40,426 bases of DNA from Rhodocyclaceae bacterium (GCA_020445665.1 JAGRGD010000051.1:1-40426); one strand, 5' to 3'. Positions 17,074 through 28,518 are shown, numbered from the stretch's first letter. The notes: generated by a model from the sequence alone, not told the origin. Translations and numbers: made by a program.

Positions 17074-18405
17074 CTATGTCTTGTCGGCGTAAGGGTTTCG
17101 CGTGCTCTTGAATTGTATCCGCAAAGGCGTGCCCTGCAGCTTGAACGCCTCCTGGAAGGTTCTCTCAAGATATCTCACGTAGGCCGCCGGGACGTGGTCG
17201 AGGGCGTTGCCGTGCACGACGATCACCGGCGGGTTGCTGCCCCCCTGGTGGGCATAGCGCAGCTTGGGGCGGAACTGGCCATGTCGCGGTGGCTGCTGGC
17301 GGCTGACCGCGTCGAGCAGCGTGCGGGTCAGGCGCGGGGTGGACATTTTCGCCATCGCCGCGGCGAAGGCGCCATCCACCGACTTGAGGACGCCGCCGAT
17401 GCCCTGGCGCTTGAGCGCCGAGACGTAGTGGAAGCGCGCGAAGCCCAGGAACGGCAGCTTGCGCGCCAGGTCCTGCTTGATCCGGTCGCGACGGTATTCG
17501 TCCACGTCATCCCACTTGTTCACAGCCACCACCAGGGCGCGGCCGGTATCCAGCACGAAGCCGGCGATGTGGGCATCCTGGTCGGCGATGTCCTGGCTCG
17601 CGTCGAGCACCAGCACCACCACGTTGGCCTGCTCGATGGCCTGAAGGGTCTTGACCACCGAGAACTTCTCGATCGACTCGAAGACCTTGCCGCGCCGGCG
17701 CAGGCCGGCGGTGTCGATCAGGGTGTACTGCCGCCCGCCCCGCTCGAACGGAATCGAGATCGCGTCGCGGGTGGTGCCCGGCATGTCGAAGGCGATCACC
17801 CGCTCCTCGCCAAGCAGGGTGTTGATCATCGTGGACTTGCCGACGTTCGGCCGACCGACGATGGCGACCCTGGGCCCCCGCCCGGCCTCCTCCTCATCGT
17901 CCCCCGCTTCGTCGGGGAAGGCGGAGAGCACCTCGTCCATGAGCGGACGCACGCCGTCGCCATGGGCCGCCGAGATGGTCAGCGGCGCACCGAGGCCCAG
18001 GGCATGGAACTCCGCCGAGGCGACACCCCGGTCGAGCCCTTCCGCCTTGTTCACGACCAGGCGCACCGGGCGGTCGCAGCGTCTGAGGAAGACGGCGATC
18101 TCCTCATCGTGGGGTGACAGGCCACTGCGGCCGTCCACCAGGAAGAGCAGCACGTCGGCCTCGGCGATGGCCTGCTCGGCCTGCCGCGCCATCTCGTGCA
18201 TGATCCCGTCCTTGGCGACCGGATCGAATCCCGCCGTGTCGACGACGAGGTAATCCCGCATCCCGACCCGACCGATGCCGTAGTGGCGGTCGCGGGTCAG
18301 GCCGGGCTGATCGGCCACGAGGGCATCCCGGCTGCGGGTCAGACGATTGAACAGGGTCGACTTGCCGACATTCGGCCGCCCGACGAGCACAAGGGTGGGT
18401 TTCAC
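17074..18405 (-). CDS. der: Ribosome biogenesis GTPase Der (EngA)
   Basis: 443 residues with the unique tandem G domains. P-loops are GRPNVGKST at 9-17 and again at 184-192; G3 motifs are DTAG in both, and G4 motifs are NKAE and NKWD. A KH-like C-terminal domain follows (about 350-443), ending in a basic tail. Der is needed for 50S assembly. It starts 14 bases after bamB, the usual betaproteobacterial bamB-der neighbour pair. The acidic linker [11 protein letters not shown] (about 165-175) separates the two GTPase units. Confidence 0.98.
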   Translation of the reverse strand: MKPTLVLVGRPNVGKSTLFNRLTRSRDALVADQPGLTRDRHYGIGRVGMRDYLVVDTAGFDPVAKDGIMHEMARQAEQAIAEADVLLFLVDGRSGLSPHDEEIAVFLRRCDRPVRLVVNKAEGLDRGVASAEFHALGLGAPLTISAAHGDGVRPLMDEVLSAFPDEAGDDEEEAGRGPRVAIVGRPNVGKSTMINTLLGEERVIAFDMPGTTRDAISIPFERGGRQYTLIDTAGLRRRGKVFESIEKFSVVKTLQAIEQANVVVLVLDASQDIADQDAHIAGFVLDTGRALVVAVNKWDDVDEYRRDRIKQDLARKLPFLGFARFHYVSALKRQGIGGVLKSVDGAFAAAMAKMSTPRLTRTLLDAVSRQQPPRHGQFRPKLRYAHQGGSNPPVIVVHGNALDHVPAAYVRYLERTFQEAFKLQGTPLRIQFKSTRNPYADKT

Positions 18406-18419
18406 GAAGAAGCGTCCGC

Positions 18420-19550
18420 TCAGTTCACGGTGAAGCCGAAGACGCCGCCCTTGACGGACTGCACGACGAAGCTGTCGTCATCCAACGGGGCGGGCGGACC
18501 GGTCATTTCGCTGCCATCGGTCTCGGCTCGGGCCACCAGCGCGCCATCCTCGCGATGCAGGACGGAGACATAGCCTTCGGCATCGGTCACCACCACGTAG
18601 CGGCCGATGACCAGCGGCCGCCCCGGCAGGCGCCCGGCGAGCTTGTCCTGCTTCCAGATGCTGGCGCCGTTCGAACCGTCGAGGGCATGGATCGCGCCGG
18701 ATTCGTCGGTGATGAAGATCTCGCCGCCGCCCTGGCCAATGCCGACCGCACTGGAGATGTCGCGCGACCACACCAGGTTGCCGTTGGTCGCGTCGAAGCA
18801 GGCCAGCCGCCCCTGGAAGGCCGCTGCACAGAGGCGCTGCGCCTGCAGGAGTGGCGTGCCGACCACGTCGGCAAGGCGCTCGATCTCTGTCGTACCACGC
18901 GGCAGGGCGACCGTCAGCTCCCAGATCGCACCGCCATTGGCGAGGTTGATGGCGACCATCTTGCCGCCGGGGAAGCCGGTTACCGCGACGTTGTCTTCGG
19001 TCAGCATGCCGGTCTGGCCGCGCATCGACAGGGCCGGGGTTGGCCGGCGATACGTCCACATGCGGTGCCCGTCCTGGGGCGAGAGGCCAAAGATACGGCT
19101 GTCCGAAGCGCGAACCGCGATCGCGATGCCGGTCACGGCGGGCGCCGCGAGCACTTCGGCCCCTACCTGGGCGCGCCACTTCTCGCTGCCATCCGCGACA
19201 TCGAAGGCCACGGCCTCGCCATCCTGGGCGACCACGACGGCAAGACGTCCATCACTCCCGACACCGGCGGCAATGGGCTTTGCGAGGTCGCTGCGCCACA
19301 CCGACCGCCCGCCGTCGAGGCGCTCGACCGTGCCGTCAATACCGGCCACAACCACTGAGTCGGCCGCCACCACGGCGGGCGAGAGGCGATACACCGGCGA
19401 GCCGGAAAGGCTCTGCCGCCAGTCCTGCCCCAGGCGCGCACCTTCGACAAAGGCGGGGAGCGGGGTCAGGTCCTTCGACGAGCCGAGACTGCCGCAGGCA
19501 GCGACGCCGCCCGCAAGGGCAATCAGCGTCAGGAGCCGTCCGAGCCTCAC
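18420..19550 (-). CDS. bamB: Outer membrane protein assembly factor BamB
   Basis: 376 residues. A lipoprotein signal ends in the lipobox VAAC with C19 as the lipidation site. The mature part is a series of PQQ-type beta-propeller repeats recognisable by alternating W and G motifs ([57 protein letters not shown]). BamB is the periplasmic propeller subunit of the BAM complex inserting outer-membrane beta-barrels. The start is GTG at 19550, overlapping the yfgM stop (GTGA). Confidence 0.95.
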   Translation of the reverse strand: MRLGRLLTLIALAGGVAACGSLGSSKDLTPLPAFVEGARLGQDWRQSLSGSPVYRLSPAVVAADSVVVAGIDGTVERLDGGRSVWRSDLAKPIAAGVGSDGRLAVVVAQDGEAVAFDVADGSEKWRAQVGAEVLAAPAVTGIAIAVRASDSRIFGLSPQDGHRMWTYRRPTPALSMRGQTGMLTEDNVAVTGFPGGKMVAINLANGGAIWELTVALPRGTTEIERLADVVGTPLLQAQRLCAAAFQGRLACFDATNGNLVWSRDISSAVGIGQGGGEIFITDESGAIHALDGSNGASIWKQDKLAGRLPGRPLVIGRYVVVTDAEGYVSVLHREDGALVARAETDGSEMTGPPAPLDDDSFVVQSVKGGVFGFTVN

Positions 19551-20194
19551 TTGGCACCCCCGAGCGACTCCAGCTTGACCTGGATGATCTCCCGGTAGGG
19601 ATTGCCCGCACCGCCTGCCGCCAGCGCAGCGAGCGCCTGCTCATAGGCCTGGCGGGCCTCGTCGGTCTTGCCGTCGACCAGCAAGGCGTCGCCCCGCAGG
19701 TCGGCAAAGCCGGCCGCGAGTTCCGCCACCGGCTGCACCGAGAGGGTCGCGAGGGCGGCAGACGCGTCGCCCGTATCGAGCTGCACCGCGGCCAGTCGCA
19801 GACGCGCGATGTCTCGCACCGACGCTTCCGGCGCGTGCTCGATGACCCAGCGCAGCTGCGTCTCGGCGTTCTTCGGCTCATCCGCGCGCGCCTGCACCTT
19901 GCTCGCCGCCAGGGCGCCGAGATAGGCATAGGCCGTGCCGTCATAGCCTTGCAGGATGCGCCCGGCAGCCTCACGCGCCTGCTGGGCATTGCCCTCGCCT
20001 CCGGCCTTCATCACCACGCCGTACAGCGCCGAGGCCTCTCCGGCCTGGTTGTACTGATAGGACTTCCAGCCGTTCCAGCCAAAGACACTGCCCAGCACGA
20101 TCACGACCAGCGCGATCGTCTTGGTTCCGTTCTCCTCCCACCAGGCCTTCAGTTCGGAGATCTGTTCCTGTTCCTCGAGGTCATACGCCGCCAT
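19547..20194 (-). CDS. yfgM: YfgM-like SecYEG-associated TPR membrane protein
   Basis: 215 residues from ATG 20194. [20 protein letters not shown] is the conserved family start; in-frame codons further upstream lie inside hisS and add nothing recognisable. One membrane helix (about 26-41, ending [10 protein letters not shown]) precedes a periplasmic tetratricopeptide-like domain. E. coli YfgM is an ancillary subunit of the Sec translocon with PpiD and links it to periplasmic chaperones (known for the homologue). It overlaps hisS by 14 bases and bamB by 4, so the three are tightly coupled. Confidence 0.9.
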   Translation of the reverse strand: MAAYDLEEQEQISELKAWWEENGTKTIALVVIVLGSVFGWNGWKSYQYNQAGEASALYGVVMKAGGEGNAQQAREAAGRILQGYDGTAYAYLGALAASKVQARADEPKNAETQLRWVIEHAPEASVRDIARLRLAAVQLDTGDASAALATLSVQPVAELAAGFADLRGDALLVDGKTDEARQAYEQALAALAAGGAGNPYREIIQVKLESLGGAK

Positions 20195-21473
20195 CGTCAC
20201 CATCCGCTGCAAAGAGTTGTTCGGCCAGTTCACTGGCCAGTTCGTCCAATCCAATCCGACGCTGGTCGCCACCGCGCATCGGCTTGAAGCTCACCTCGGC
20301 GGCGGCCGCCTCGTCCTCGCCGATGACGAGGGCCACCGGGGCGCCGCTGGCATCCGCCTTCTTCATCTGCGACTTGAAGCTGCCGCCACCACAGTGCATC
20401 AGCACGGCGAAACCGTGCCCTCGCAAGGTTTCCGCAACCCGGAACGCCAGGCGACCGGCCGCCTCGCCCTGATGCACCACGTAGGCGTCCGGCACCGCAG
20501 CTTCCGCCACGCCGCCCGCATCGCGCCACAGTGCGAGGATACGCTCCACGCCCATGGCGAAGCCCGCCGCGGGGGCCGGCTTGCCGCCGAGTTGCTCGAT
20601 CAGGCCATCGTAGCGCCCGCCGGCGCAGATCGTCCCCTGCGCGCCGAGGCTGTCGGTCACCCACTCGAACACGGTCCGGTTGTAGTAGTCGAGACCGCGC
20701 ACCAGCCGGGGGTTTACACGGAACGGCTGCCCCGCGTCGCGCAACACCTGCTGGACAGCCTCGAAGTGGGCGAGCGATTCGTCACCGAGGAAGTCGATCA
20801 GCTTCGGCGCAGCCTCGACCAGGGCCTGAAGATCCGGGTTCTTGGTGTCGAGGATGCGCAGCGGATTGCTGTAGAGCCGCCGCTGAGCGTCCTCGTCGAG
20901 CTGGTCGCGATGGGCTTCGAGGTAGGCGATCAGGGCCTGGCGATGGGCGGCCCGCTCATCGCTGCTGCCGAGCGAGTTGAGCTCCAGGCGCACGTCCTCG
21001 AGGCCCAGGTCGTCCCACAGCCGGGCACACATCAGGATCAGTTCCGCGTCGATATCCGGACCGGCATGACCGAGGGCCTCGACGCCAATCTGATGGAACT
21101 GACGGTATCGTCCCTTCTGCGGTCGCTCGTGTCGATACATCGGTCCGTAGTAGTACAGCCGCTGGGGTCCGGCATGCAGGAGCTTGTGCTGGATCGCCGC
21201 GCGCACGCACGAGGCCGTGCCCTCGGGCCGCAAGGTCAGGTGCTCGCCGTTAAGTGCATCCTCGAAGGAATACATTTCCTTCTCGACGATGTCGGTCACC
21301 TCGCCAATGGCGCGCTTGAAGAGCGGCGTGGGCTCGACCAGCGGCATGCGGATCGGGCGATAGCCATAGGCCTTGAGCCAGTCGCGGATGCTCTCCTCGA
21401 ATTGCTCCCAGGTCTCGGCCTCTTCGGGCAGGATGTCGTTCATGCCGCGCACGGCCTGAAGGGTCTGGCTCAT
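20181..21473 (-). CDS. hisS: Histidyl-tRNA synthetase
   Basis: 430 residues. Class II motifs are present: [19 protein letters not shown] at the start, the motif 2 region ([11 protein letters not shown] preceded by [13 protein letters not shown]), and the histidine-specific boxes [16 protein letters not shown] and [15 protein letters not shown]-terminal anticodon-binding domain (about 330-430) follows. The ATG overlaps the ispG stop (ATGA). This is the charging enzyme, in contrast to the paralogue hisZ in the same cluster. Confidence 0.97.
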   Translation of the reverse strand: MSQTLQAVRGMNDILPEEAETWEQFEESIRDWLKAYGYRPIRMPLVEPTPLFKRAIGEVTDIVEKEMYSFEDALNGEHLTLRPEGTASCVRAAIQHKLLHAGPQRLYYYGPMYRHERPQKGRYRQFHQIGVEALGHAGPDIDAELILMCARLWDDLGLEDVRLELNSLGSSDERAAHRQALIAYLEAHRDQLDEDAQRRLYSNPLRILDTKNPDLQALVEAAPKLIDFLGDESLAHFEAVQQVLRDAGQPFRVNPRLVRGLDYYNRTVFEWVTDSLGAQGTICAGGRYDGLIEQLGGKPAPAAGFAMGVERILALWRDAGGVAEAAVPDAYVVHQGEAAGRLAFRVAETLRGHGFAVLMHCGGGSFKSQMKKADASGAPVALVIGEDEAAAAEVSFKPMRGGDQRRIGLDELASELAEQLFAADGDDGGV

Positions 21474-22753
21474 GATGCTTGTGCTGGCTCCTGCGCGTCG
21501 GCGGCCCGCCCCTTCTCCGGGTAACTGCGGGCCACGTAGCGCTCGATGATGCTCTTGAATTCGGTGGCGATGCCCTCGCCGCGCAGGGTCACGGTCTTGA
21601 CCCCGTCCTCGAAGACCGGCGCGGCCGGCGTCTCACCGGTGCCGGGCAGCGAAATGCCGATGTTGGCGTGCTTGCTCTCGCCCGGCCCGTTCACAACGCA
21701 GCCCATCACCGCCAGGGTCAGGTTCTCGACGCCGTCGTAGGTCTCGCGCCAGCGGGGCATGTTGGTGCGCACGAAGCCCTGCACGTCGGCAGCCAGTTCC
21801 TGGAAGAAGGTACTGGTGGTTCGCCCGCAGCCCGGGCAGGCGGTGACCATCGGCGTAAAGGCACGCAGCCCCATGGTCTGCAGGATCTCCTGGGCGACGA
21901 CGACTTCCTGCGACCGGCTGCCGTTGGGCTCCGGGGTCAGGGAGACCCGGATCGTGTCGCCGATGCCTTCCTGCAGCAGCACCGCCAGCGCGGCGGTCGA
22001 AGCGACGATGCCCTTCGAGCCCATGCCGGCCTCGGTCAGGCCGAGGTGAAGCGGGTAGTCGCAGCGCCGCGCCAGATCCCGATAGACGGCGATCAGGTCC
22101 TGTACCGACGAAACCTTGGCCGACAGGATGATGCGGTCGCCCGGCAGGCCGATCTCTTCGGCCTTGCGGGCCGACTCGAGGGCCGAGGTCACCAGCGCCT
22201 CGCGCATCACGGTACCCGCGTCGTAGGGTTCGGCGCGGCCGGCGTTCTCGTCCATGATCCGCGCAAGGACGCTCTGGTCCAGGCTGCCCCAGTTCACACC
22301 GATGCGCACCGGCTTGTCGTAGCGGCAGGCGATCTCGACGATATCGGCGAACTGGGTGTCACGGCGGGCACCGGCGCCAACGTTGCCCGGGTTGATGCGG
22401 AACTTCGCCAGCGCTTCGGCGCAGGCCGGATGCTCGGAAAGCAGGCGGTGGCCGTTGTAGTGGAAGTCACCGATGATCGGCACCTCCACGTTCATCCGCG
22501 CCAGTTGTTCGCGGATTTCCGGCACGGCGCGGGCCGCGTCCTCGTTATTGACGGTGATGCGCACCAGTTCCGACCCGGCCCGCGCCAGTTCGGCGATCTG
22601 GATCGCGGTGCGGATCACGTCGGCCGTGTCGGTATTGGTCATCGACTGCACGACAATCGGCGCGTCGGCGCCGATGCGCACCCCGCCGACCGTCACGGAG
22701 CGGGTGGCATGTCGCGGCCGGGCTGCCGCGCAGAGGGGCTCGAGCGGATTCAT
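21470..22753 (-). CDS. ispG: 4-hydroxy-3-methylbut-2-enyl diphosphate synthase
   Basis: 427 residues from ATG 22753 ([20 protein letters not shown]), 7 bases after rodZ. The reading frame stays open far upstream but that part is antisense-frame noise inside rodZ. The [4Fe-4S] ligands are in place: C306 and C309 in ACPGCGRT, C352 in [10 protein letters not shown], and E359 as the fourth ligand. The TIM barrel carries FHYNGHRLL and RINPGNVG. IspG makes HMBPP in the MEP isoprenoid pathway. The extra insert of about 55 residues relative to E. coli is usual in betaproteobacteria. Confidence 0.97.
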   Translation of the reverse strand: MNPLEPLCAAARPRHATRSVTVGGVRIGADAPIVVQSMTNTDTADVIRTAIQIAELARAGSELVRITVNNEDAARAVPEIREQLARMNVEVPIIGDFHYNGHRLLSEHPACAEALAKFRINPGNVGAGARRDTQFADIVEIACRYDKPVRIGVNWGSLDQSVLARIMDENAGRAEPYDAGTVMREALVTSALESARKAEEIGLPGDRIILSAKVSSVQDLIAVYRDLARRCDYPLHLGLTEAGMGSKGIVASTAALAVLLQEGIGDTIRVSLTPEPNGSRSQEVVVAQEILQTMGLRAFTPMVTACPGCGRTTSTFFQELAADVQGFVRTNMPRWRETYDGVENLTLAVMGCVVNGPGESKHANIGISLPGTGETPAAPVFEDGVKTVTLRGEGIATEFKSIIERYVARSYPEKGRAADAQEPAQAS

Positions 22754-22760
22754 CCGGCGA

Positions 22761-23843
22761 TCACTCCAGCGTGAGCCGCGCGACGCTGACGCGGGTGTGG
22801 GGCGCCAGATCCACCGCCTCGCCCTCGTGTTGCAGCGTGACCTTCGCCGCGTTGCCGATGACCAGCGAAAACGGCGGCTTGCCCTGGAGTTCCTCGACCG
22901 TGCCGCTCTTGCCGATGCGCGACATGATGATCCGCCCGGAACCATCCTTGACCTCAACCCAGGCGTCGTCGCCGAACCGGAACACCAGGCTCTTCTGCCC
23001 GGCCACACGCGTTTCGGTCGCCGGCAGGGCCGGTGCCCCGGCGGCGGTCCGGTCACTCGCCGGTGCCGCGCTCTCGGTTGCCTCACTCCGGGGTGCAGGC
23101 TCCGCCGGCGGTATCGTCGGTTCGGCGGCATTCCCGGTCGCCGCATCCGGGGCAGGCGCGGGCGCGTCGGTGCCGCCTGTGACCATTCCGTCGGCCGGTA
23201 TCGTGCCCTCGGACGGCGGCGTGGCGGCGGCGCCATCGGGGGCGCTCTCCTGGGCAGGCGACTCTGCCGGCACCTGCACCACCGGTTGGGCCGGCAGTAC
23301 TTCGACCGCCGCGGGGATCCCCTGCAGCGGAGGTGCCACGGCCGGCGCACTGAAGGCCGGATTGTCGCGCGTAATGGCGGCTTCCGGTGCCTCGGCAACG
23401 ATCTCCGGCTGCTGGAACCAGTCGAAATACCAGCCGGCGGCCACCACCACGACCAATGCCAGAGCCACCAGGGCGGCCGGGAAGACGGATGGACGCAAAC
23501 GGGCATCGGGCGAGGGCATGGTCCCCTGGGCGTTGGAGACCGGCGACAGTTCCATCGCGCCGACCCCGTCAGCCTGTTCGATGGCATCCAGCAGCGGTTG
23601 CGGGTCCAGCTCCAGATAGCGGGCGTAGTTCTTCAGGAAGCCGCGTGCGAAGGCGCGGCCAGGCAGCAGGTCGAAGCGGTCGGTCTCAAGGGCCTCCACC
23701 TGGCGCGGGTTGAGCTTGAGGGAAAACGCCACATCGCCGACGGTCAGCCCACGGGCCTCCCGTGCCATCCGGAGGTGGGCGCCGACGGTCGTGAACTCAG
23801 CCTCTTCCACCACACCTTGCTGGTCGTCGATCTGCTCGCTCAC
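22761..23843 (-). CDS. rodZ: RodZ-like cytoskeletal membrane protein
   Basis: 360 residues. Cytoplasmic helix-turn-helix of the Xre class (about 20-70, [20 protein letters not shown]), one membrane helix (about 119-140), a long Pro/Ala-rich periplasmic linker (about 150-280) and a C-terminal DUF4115 beta domain (about 285-350, [19 protein letters not shown]). RodZ links MreB to the elongation machinery and sets rod shape. The start is GTG at 23843, overlapping the pilW stop (GTGA). RodZ next to ispG is conserved across proteobacteria. Confidence 0.94.
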   Translation of the reverse strand: MSEQIDDQQGVVEEAEFTTVGAHLRMAREARGLTVGDVAFSLKLNPRQVEALETDRFDLLPGRAFARGFLKNYARYLELDPQPLLDAIEQADGVGAMELSPVSNAQGTMPSPDARLRPSVFPAALVALALVVVVAAGWYFDWFQQPEIVAEAPEAAITRDNPAFSAPAVAPPLQGIPAAVEVLPAQPVVQVPAESPAQESAPDGAAATPPSEGTIPADGMVTGGTDAPAPAPDAATGNAAEPTIPPAEPAPRSEATESAAPASDRTAAGAPALPATETRVAGQKSLVFRFGDDAWVEVKDGSGRIIMSRIGKSGTVEELQGKPPFSLVIGNAAKVTLQHEGEAVDLAPHTRVSVARLTLE

Positions 23844-24622
23844 TCGAACTGCCCCTTGCTGTATTGCTCGTATTCGCGGGAGGTCGGATAACGCGACTTC
23901 AGTTGCGACGCGTAGGCCTGCTCGTTGCCGACATTGCCGGTCTGGCGCGCGATACGGATGCCCAGCATCAGCGAATCCGGCGCCGGGTCGGCGATGTCAT
24001 GGACTTCGTTGATGTAGTTCTGGGCCGCCTCGTAGGCGCCGCGCCGATAGGCGATGGACGCCAGATGGTAGCGCGCACGGGCGTTCGTCGGGTCGCTCTG
24101 GGCGGCGCGAATGAACTGGCCCTCGGCGGCCGTGTCGTCTCCGAGCCGGAGATAGCACAGGCCGAGGTTGGTGTACGGGCGGGTCGGCGTCTTGTAGTAG
24201 GGATTGCGGGTGGCCGCCGTCAGGCGCTCGATACCTGCCTGCTCCTGGCCGGTGGCGCACAGGAACCAGCCGTAGGTGTTGTTGATCTCCGGGTCGCCCG
24301 GGGCCAGCCGCGAAGCCTGCTCGAAGTTCCTGCGGGCGCTGTCCGCATCGTCCAGGTACATGTAGACCTGACCGAAGAGGTGGTAGGCCGGCGCATAGCC
24401 GGGATCGATCGCCTGGGCCGTGCGCGCCTCGTCGAGCGCCACGCCGTAGCGGCCGGACTGGAAATAAGCGGCGCCGAGTTCGACATGGATCTTGGCCGCG
24501 GCGCGGGCATCGGTGGTGGACGGCTGCTCCGAGACCGGGCGCTGGGCGGCACCCTGCCCCAGCGGCACACCGGCGCAGGCCGCGAGCAGGCCACACGTGA
24601 GCAGGAGCGGTAAGTACCTCAT
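23840..24622 (-). CDS. pilW: PilW/PilF-type TPR lipoprotein for type IV pili
   Basis: 260 residues from ATG 24622. Lipoprotein signal with lipobox LAAC, C16 lipidated. About six tetratricopeptide repeats follow (for example [20 protein letters not shown] and [19 protein letters not shown]). In Pseudomonas (PilF) and Neisseria (PilW) this pilotin is needed for outer-membrane assembly of the PilQ secretin or pilus stability. No other pilus genes are here, which is normal, since the gene travels with rlmN. The ATG overlaps rlmN's stop (ATGA). Confidence 0.92.
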   Translation of the reverse strand: MRYLPLLLTCGLLAACAGVPLGQGAAQRPVSEQPSTTDARAAAKIHVELGAAYFQSGRYGVALDEARTAQAIDPGYAPAYHLFGQVYMYLDDADSARRNFEQASRLAPGDPEINNTYGWFLCATGQEQAGIERLTAATRNPYYKTPTRPYTNLGLCYLRLGDDTAAEGQFIRAAQSDPTNARARYHLASIAYRRGAYEAAQNYINEVHDIADPAPDSLMLGIRIARQTGNVGNEQAYASQLKSRYPTSREYEQYSKGQFE

Positions 24623-25710
24623 CGGGTGTCCTCCACCAGGCGAACGGTTCGCCGTGTCTTGTCGAGTACCTTGCCGGCCAGCTGGCCGCAAGCCGCATCA
24701 ACGTCGTCACCGCGCGTCTTGCGCGTCGTTGCGACGATGCCGGCCTCAGCCAGAATTGACGCGAAGCGCCGGATCCGCTCGGCAGGGCTGCGCCGGAAGG
24801 GCGAGCCGGGGAACGGATTGAACGGGATCAGGTTGTATTTGCACGAGACCTCGCGGGCAATCGCCACCAGGTCACGGGCGTCGCGCTCGCTGTCATTCAC
24901 CCCGTCGAGCATGACGTACTCGAAGGTCACGAAATCCCGCGGCGCGCGATCGAGATAGCGGTTGCAGGCCGCCAGCAGGTCCTTCAGCGGGTATTTGGTG
25001 TTGATCGGCACCAGCCGGTCCCGCAGGGCATCGTTGGCGGCATGCAGCGACACGGCGAGCGCCACCGGGCACTCATCGCGCAGCCGGTCCATGGCCGGCA
25101 CGATACCCGAGGTCGATACCGTCACGCGCCGGCGCGAGAGACCATAGGCGTGGTCGTCGAGCATCAGGCGCAGCGCGGTGACAACGTTGTCGAAGTTCGC
25201 GAGCGGTTCGCCCATGCCCATCATGACCACGTTGCTGACGACGCGTTCGCCATCGGCGTCGCCGCCCAGCAGGCGATTGGCGAGCCACAGCTGGCCGATG
25301 ATCTCGGCGGCAGAGAGGTTCCGGTTGAAACCCTGCTTGCCGGTGGAACAGAAAGCGCAGTCGAGGGCGCAACCGGCCTGGGACGAGACGCACAGGGTGC
25401 CGCGGCGGACTTCGGGAATGAATACGGTTTCGACGGCGTTGCCGCTCCCCACGTCGAGCAGCCACTTGCGGGTACCGTCGGACGAGACCTTGTCCGAAAT
25501 CGGTGTCGGCGGCGTCACGCAGGCGATCTCCGACAGGCGGGCCCGAAGGCTCTTCGCCACGTTCGTCATCGCCCCGAAATCGGTACAACCCTCGCGGTGC
25601 AGCCAGCGCATCACCTGGCGCGCGCGGAAGGGCTTCTCGCCCTGGGCGGCGAACCAGTCGACGAGGGCATCCACGTCGTAGTCGAGCAGATTGACCGGCT
25701 TGGTGTTCAT
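24619..25710 (-). CDS. rlmN: Dual-specificity RNA methyltransferase RlmN
   Basis: 363 residues. The radical SAM motif CxxxCxxC is C114, C118, C121 (CALDCAFC). The C-terminal catalytic cysteine is C341 in DAACGQLAG, and the mid-region [13 protein letters not shown] is typical. RlmN adds the C2 methyl group to A2503 of 23S rRNA and A37 of some tRNAs. The start [16 protein letters not shown] matches the family. It is second in the cluster, 75 bases after ndk. Confidence 0.97.
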   Translation of the reverse strand: MNTKPVNLLDYDVDALVDWFAAQGEKPFRARQVMRWLHREGCTDFGAMTNVAKSLRARLSEIACVTPPTPISDKVSSDGTRKWLLDVGSGNAVETVFIPEVRRGTLCVSSQAGCALDCAFCSTGKQGFNRNLSAAEIIGQLWLANRLLGGDADGERVVSNVVMMGMGEPLANFDNVVTALRLMLDDHAYGLSRRRVTVSTSGIVPAMDRLRDECPVALAVSLHAANDALRDRLVPINTKYPLKDLLAACNRYLDRAPRDFVTFEYVMLDGVNDSERDARDLVAIAREVSCKYNLIPFNPFPGSPFRRSPAERIRRFASILAEAGIVATTRKTRGDDVDAACGQLAGKVLDKTRRTVRLVEDTR

Positions 25711-25727
25711 GACTTCAGAAACGGCAA

Positions 25728-25756
25728 CCGGCCTTCCCGCGTGAGCGGGCGGCCGG
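25728..25756 (-). other. Stem-loop between ndk and rlmN
   Basis: CCGGCC (25728-25733) pairs with GGCCGG (25751-25756), and inside it CCCGC (25736-25740) pairs with GCGGG (25745-25749) around GTGA. Flanking GGCAAC/GTTGCC could extend the structure. No T-run follows, so partial attenuation or mRNA stability are possible roles. Confidence 0.4.
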
Positions 25757-25785
25757 CCGCCTTGGCGTGTTGCCTCGCGCCCGGA

Positions 25786-26211
25786 TCAGCGCGAATAGAC
25801 GTTCATGCCCGGGAAGAAGAAAGCCACTTCCACGGCGGCCGTCTCGGGGGCATCCGAACCATGCACGGCATTTGCGTCGATCGACTCGGCGAAGTCGGCG
25901 CGGATGGTGCCCGGCGCGGCTTCCTTGGGGTTGGTCGCGCCCATCAGCTCGCGGTTCTTGGCGATCGCGTTCTCACCCTCGAGCACCTGGATCATGACCG
26001 GGCCGGAGGTCATGAACTCGACCAGATCCTTGAAGAAGGGGCGCTCCTTGTGCACGGCGTAGAACTGGCCGGCCTCCTGGGCGGAGAGGTGCGCCATCTT
26101 GGCGGCGATGACCTTCAGTCCGCCCTGCTCGAAGCGCTGGTAGATCTGGCCGATGACGTTCTTGGCCACGGCGTCGGGCTTGATGATGGAAAGGGTACGT
26201 TGGATTGCCAT
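25786..26211 (-). CDS. ndk: Nucleoside diphosphate kinase
   Basis: 141 residues from ATG 26211 with AGTTTC/CCGGAG upstream. Family start [21 protein letters not shown]; the catalytic histidine is H117 in [12 protein letters not shown], and the ATP-binding residues K11 and the [14 protein letters not shown] loop are intact. The enzyme equilibrates nucleoside di- and triphosphates. It is the first gene of the long conserved cluster. The open frame running upstream into dctM is not coding. The 137 bases before it hold no clear promoter. Confidence 0.98.
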   Translation of the reverse strand: MAIQRTLSIIKPDAVAKNVIGQIYQRFEQGGLKVIAAKMAHLSAQEAGQFYAVHKERPFFKDLVEFMTSGPVMIQVLEGENAIAKNRELMGATNPKEAAPGTIRADFAESIDANAVHGSDAPETAAVEVAFFFPGMNVYSR

Positions 26212-26296
26212 GAATGAAACTCCGGAGAAAAAAAGCTGCCGTGCAGCGCAACGCGCTAGTTTAGCAGCAAAGCGTGTCGCTGATCCCCCGCGTGAC

Positions 26297-26321
26297 GATG
26301 CCCGGCGCGCGGCCGGGCATC
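26297..26321 (-). other. Perfect 10-bp hairpin after dctM
   Basis: GATGCCCGGC (26297-26306) and GCCGGGCATC (26312-26321) pair perfectly around GCGCG. It lies 28 bases 3' of the dctM stop on the same strand. No T-run follows on the minus strand, so it may be a Rho-linked 3' end or an mRNA-stabilising hairpin of the dctPQM transcript. Confidence 0.45.
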
Positions 26322-26348
26322 GGATCGGGGGCCTGTCGACGCGGCGGC

Positions 26349-27632
26349 CTACATCATCCCGAGGGCGCGCGGCAGGGCCAGCGAGATCGAGGGCACGTAG
26401 GTGATCAGCACCAGGAAGACCAGCATCGTGTAGAGCCATGGCAGGACGGCGAGGGTCATCTCGGTCATGCCGGCCCGGGTGATGCCGCTGGCGACGAACA
26501 GGTTGAGCCCCACCGGAGGCGTGATCATGCCGATCTCCATGTTGACCGTCACGATCACTCCAAAGTGGATCGGGTCGATTCCCAGCGCCACCGCGACCGG
26601 GAACAGGATCGGCGCGAGGATCAGGATGATCGAGGACGGCTCCATGATGTTCCCCGCGAGCAGCAGCAGGATGTTCACCACCACCAGGAAGCCGACCGGA
26701 CCCAGGCCGCTCGAGACGATCATCTCCGCCATCCGCTGCGGGATCTGCTCCGAGGTCAGGATGAAGGAGAACAGCACCGCGCTGGCAATGATGAACAGGA
26801 GCATCGACGACATGTTGGCCGAGTCGAGCAGCACCTTCGGGATGTGGCGCCAGCTCAGGTCCCGATAGACGAACATCGCGATCACGAAGGCGTAGACCGC
26901 GCTCATCGCGGCCGCCTCGGTGGCGGTGAACACGCCGGAATAGATGCCGCCCATCACCACCACGATCAGCAGCAGCCCCCACACCGCTTCGCGGAAGTAG
27001 CGCAGGCGGGTGCGCCAGGTCTCCTTCGGCTGGCGCGGGAAGCCATGCTTCCTCGCCTGCCACCAGGTGGCCAGGCCGAGCATGAAGGCGAGCAGCAGGC
27101 CGGGCACCACGCCCGCCATGAAGAGCGCGCCGATTGACGCGTTGGTGGTGACCGCGTACATCACCATCACGATCGAGGGCGGGATCAGGATGCCCAGGCC
27201 GCCGGCCGAGGCCACGGTGCCCGCGGCGAAGCGCAACGAGAAGCCCTGCTTGATCATCGCCGGAATCAGGATCGAGCCGATCGCCACCACCGTCGCCGGG
27301 CTCGAGCCCGACACCGCGGCGAACAGTGCGCAGGCGAGCACGGCCGACATGCCGAGGCCGCCGGTGATGTGGCCGACCATGGCGGTGGCGAAGTTGATCA
27401 TCCGCCGCGCCACGCCGCCGCTGGTGAGGAAGTTGCCCGCCAGGATGAAGAACGGGATGGCCATGATCTCGAACTTCTCGATACCGGTGAACATCTTCAG
27501 CGCGACCGACTCGACCGGCACGCTGGTGAAGCCGAACATGAAGGTCAGCACAGTGAGGCCCAGGGCCACGCCGACCGGCATGCCGATGGCCATCAGGCCC
27601 ATCAGCATGCCGAAAATGATGAGGGTATTCAT
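26349..27632 (-). CDS. dctM: TRAP transporter large permease DctM
   Basis: 427 residues and about twelve hydrophobic helices, the normal DctM size. Family marks include the N-terminal [19 protein letters not shown], the [11 protein letters not shown] segment and [19 protein letters not shown]-type repeat in the second half. DctM is the sodium-driven channel subunit of tripartite ATP-independent periplasmic transporters. It starts 6 bases after dctQ. TRAP systems carry C4-dicarboxylates, keto acids, sialate and others; this one is DctP-type. Confidence 0.95.
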   Translation of the reverse strand: MNTLIIFGMLMGLMAIGMPVGVALGLTVLTFMFGFTSVPVESVALKMFTGIEKFEIMAIPFFILAGNFLTSGGVARRMINFATAMVGHITGGLGMSAVLACALFAAVSGSSPATVVAIGSILIPAMIKQGFSLRFAAGTVASAGGLGILIPPSIVMVMYAVTTNASIGALFMAGVVPGLLLAFMLGLATWWQARKHGFPRQPKETWRTRLRYFREAVWGLLLIVVVMGGIYSGVFTATEAAAMSAVYAFVIAMFVYRDLSWRHIPKVLLDSANMSSMLLFIIASAVLFSFILTSEQIPQRMAEMIVSSGLGPVGFLVVVNILLLLAGNIMEPSSIILILAPILFPVAVALGIDPIHFGVIVTVNMEIGMITPPVGLNLFVASGITRAGMTEMTLAVLPWLYTMLVFLVLITYVPSISLALPRALGMM

Positions 27633-27638
27633 GCGTCA

Positions 27639-28346
27639 TTACTCCTTGCGGGACGCGGAAGGACGGGTGCGGGCCCGGTCCCTGTCGCTCATGCCGTGGC
27701 GGGCATGCTCGACCTCTTCGCCAGCCTCGATGGCCTCGCCGATGCCCACCACCTCGTCCTCCAGACCCTCCACATGGGCCACGGCGTGGTGGGGCAGCTC
27801 GCCGCTGCGGGCGAAGCGCACCATCACCTGCAGGAAGCGGAAGCACATCAGGGCCGAGCCCAGCGGAACGGCGGAATAGACCATCCAGGTCGGCCACTCG
27901 AGATCCGGCGTGATCGGCCCCTCGAAGTGGTCCCCCACGTCGCGGCCGAGCCAGCTCAGGGTCTCGTAGGCCATCCCGTTCTCCCACACGAAGGTCGCGC
28001 CGAAGACAGCGATCAGGCCGGTGAACAGCACGCCGCAGAAGAGGCCCAGCTGGATGAAGACGGCGCGCGGCCGGTCCTTCAGGGTGTTGATCAGCACGTC
28101 GACCCCGACGTGGATGCCGGTTCGCACGCCATAGGCGGCACCGAACTTGGCCATCCAGACGAAGAGGATGATGCAGAGCTCCTGGGCCCAGCTCAGGTTG
28201 AGCGACAGCAGCCAGTCCTGCAGGCCCGGGACAGCCCAGCCGGAGGCGTAGCGGTGAATCACCGCAACAAAGATGATCAGGGTCGCCGCCGCGATCAGGA
28301 CGGAGATGATCAGCTCCTCCAGGCGGTCAATCAGTTTCAGCAGCAT
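27639..28346 (-). CDS. dctQ: TRAP transporter small permease DctQ
   Basis: 235 residues from ATG 28346, which has CTGGAGA seven bases upstream; the in-frame codon at 28376 lacks such a site. Four membrane helices with the DctQ marks [14 protein letters not shown] and [34 protein letters not shown] longer charged C-terminus (about 175-235) extends past the usual end; its last part is rich in E, then R. DctQ pairs with DctM and stabilises it. The stem-loop at 28454-28478 separates dctQM from dctP. Confidence 0.93.
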   Translation of the reverse strand: MLLKLIDRLEELIISVLIAAATLIIFVAVIHRYASGWAVPGLQDWLLSLNLSWAQELCIILFVWMAKFGAAYGVRTGIHVGVDVLINTLKDRPRAVFIQLGLFCGVLFTGLIAVFGATFVWENGMAYETLSWLGRDVGDHFEGPITPDLEWPTWMVYSAVPLGSALMCFRFLQVMVRFARSGELPHHAVAHVEGLEDEVVGIGEAIEAGEEVEHARHGMSDRDRARTRPSASRKE

Positions 28347-28453
28347 GGATGGTCTCCAGTGGGGGCCGTCGGCCATCCGCCCCCACCGGGGCGGCGACCG
28401 CGGACCCGTCGGGACGCCCCGCTCGCGGGCAGGCGTCCCGTCGTCCGCCCATG

Positions 28454-28478
28454 AAAAGAGGCCAGCAGTGCTGGCCTC
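28454..28478 (-). terminator. Leaky terminator-like stem-loop between dctP and dctQ
   Basis: GAGGCCAGCA (28458-28467) pairs with TGCTGGCCTC (28469-28478), and on the minus strand four T follow (28454-28457). A second smaller stem GGAGGC/GCCTCC lies at 28495-28513. Such structures after binding-protein genes often let the binding protein be made in excess over the permease (known pattern, inferred here). Confidence 0.55.
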
Positions 28479-28518
28479 CAGGGCGGTCAGGCGCGGAGGC
28501 GCAGATCGCCTCCAGCCA

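Noticed and set aside
22754-23587. N-terminal extension of ispG into rodZ
   Set aside because: The extra residues are Arg/Pro-rich low-complexity sequence in the wrong frame of rodZ; IspG similarity begins at the ATG at 22753.
26212-27987. Open frame running from ndk up through dctM
   Set aside because: Only the 141-residue ndk portion shows a protein family; the rest is dctM read in another frame.
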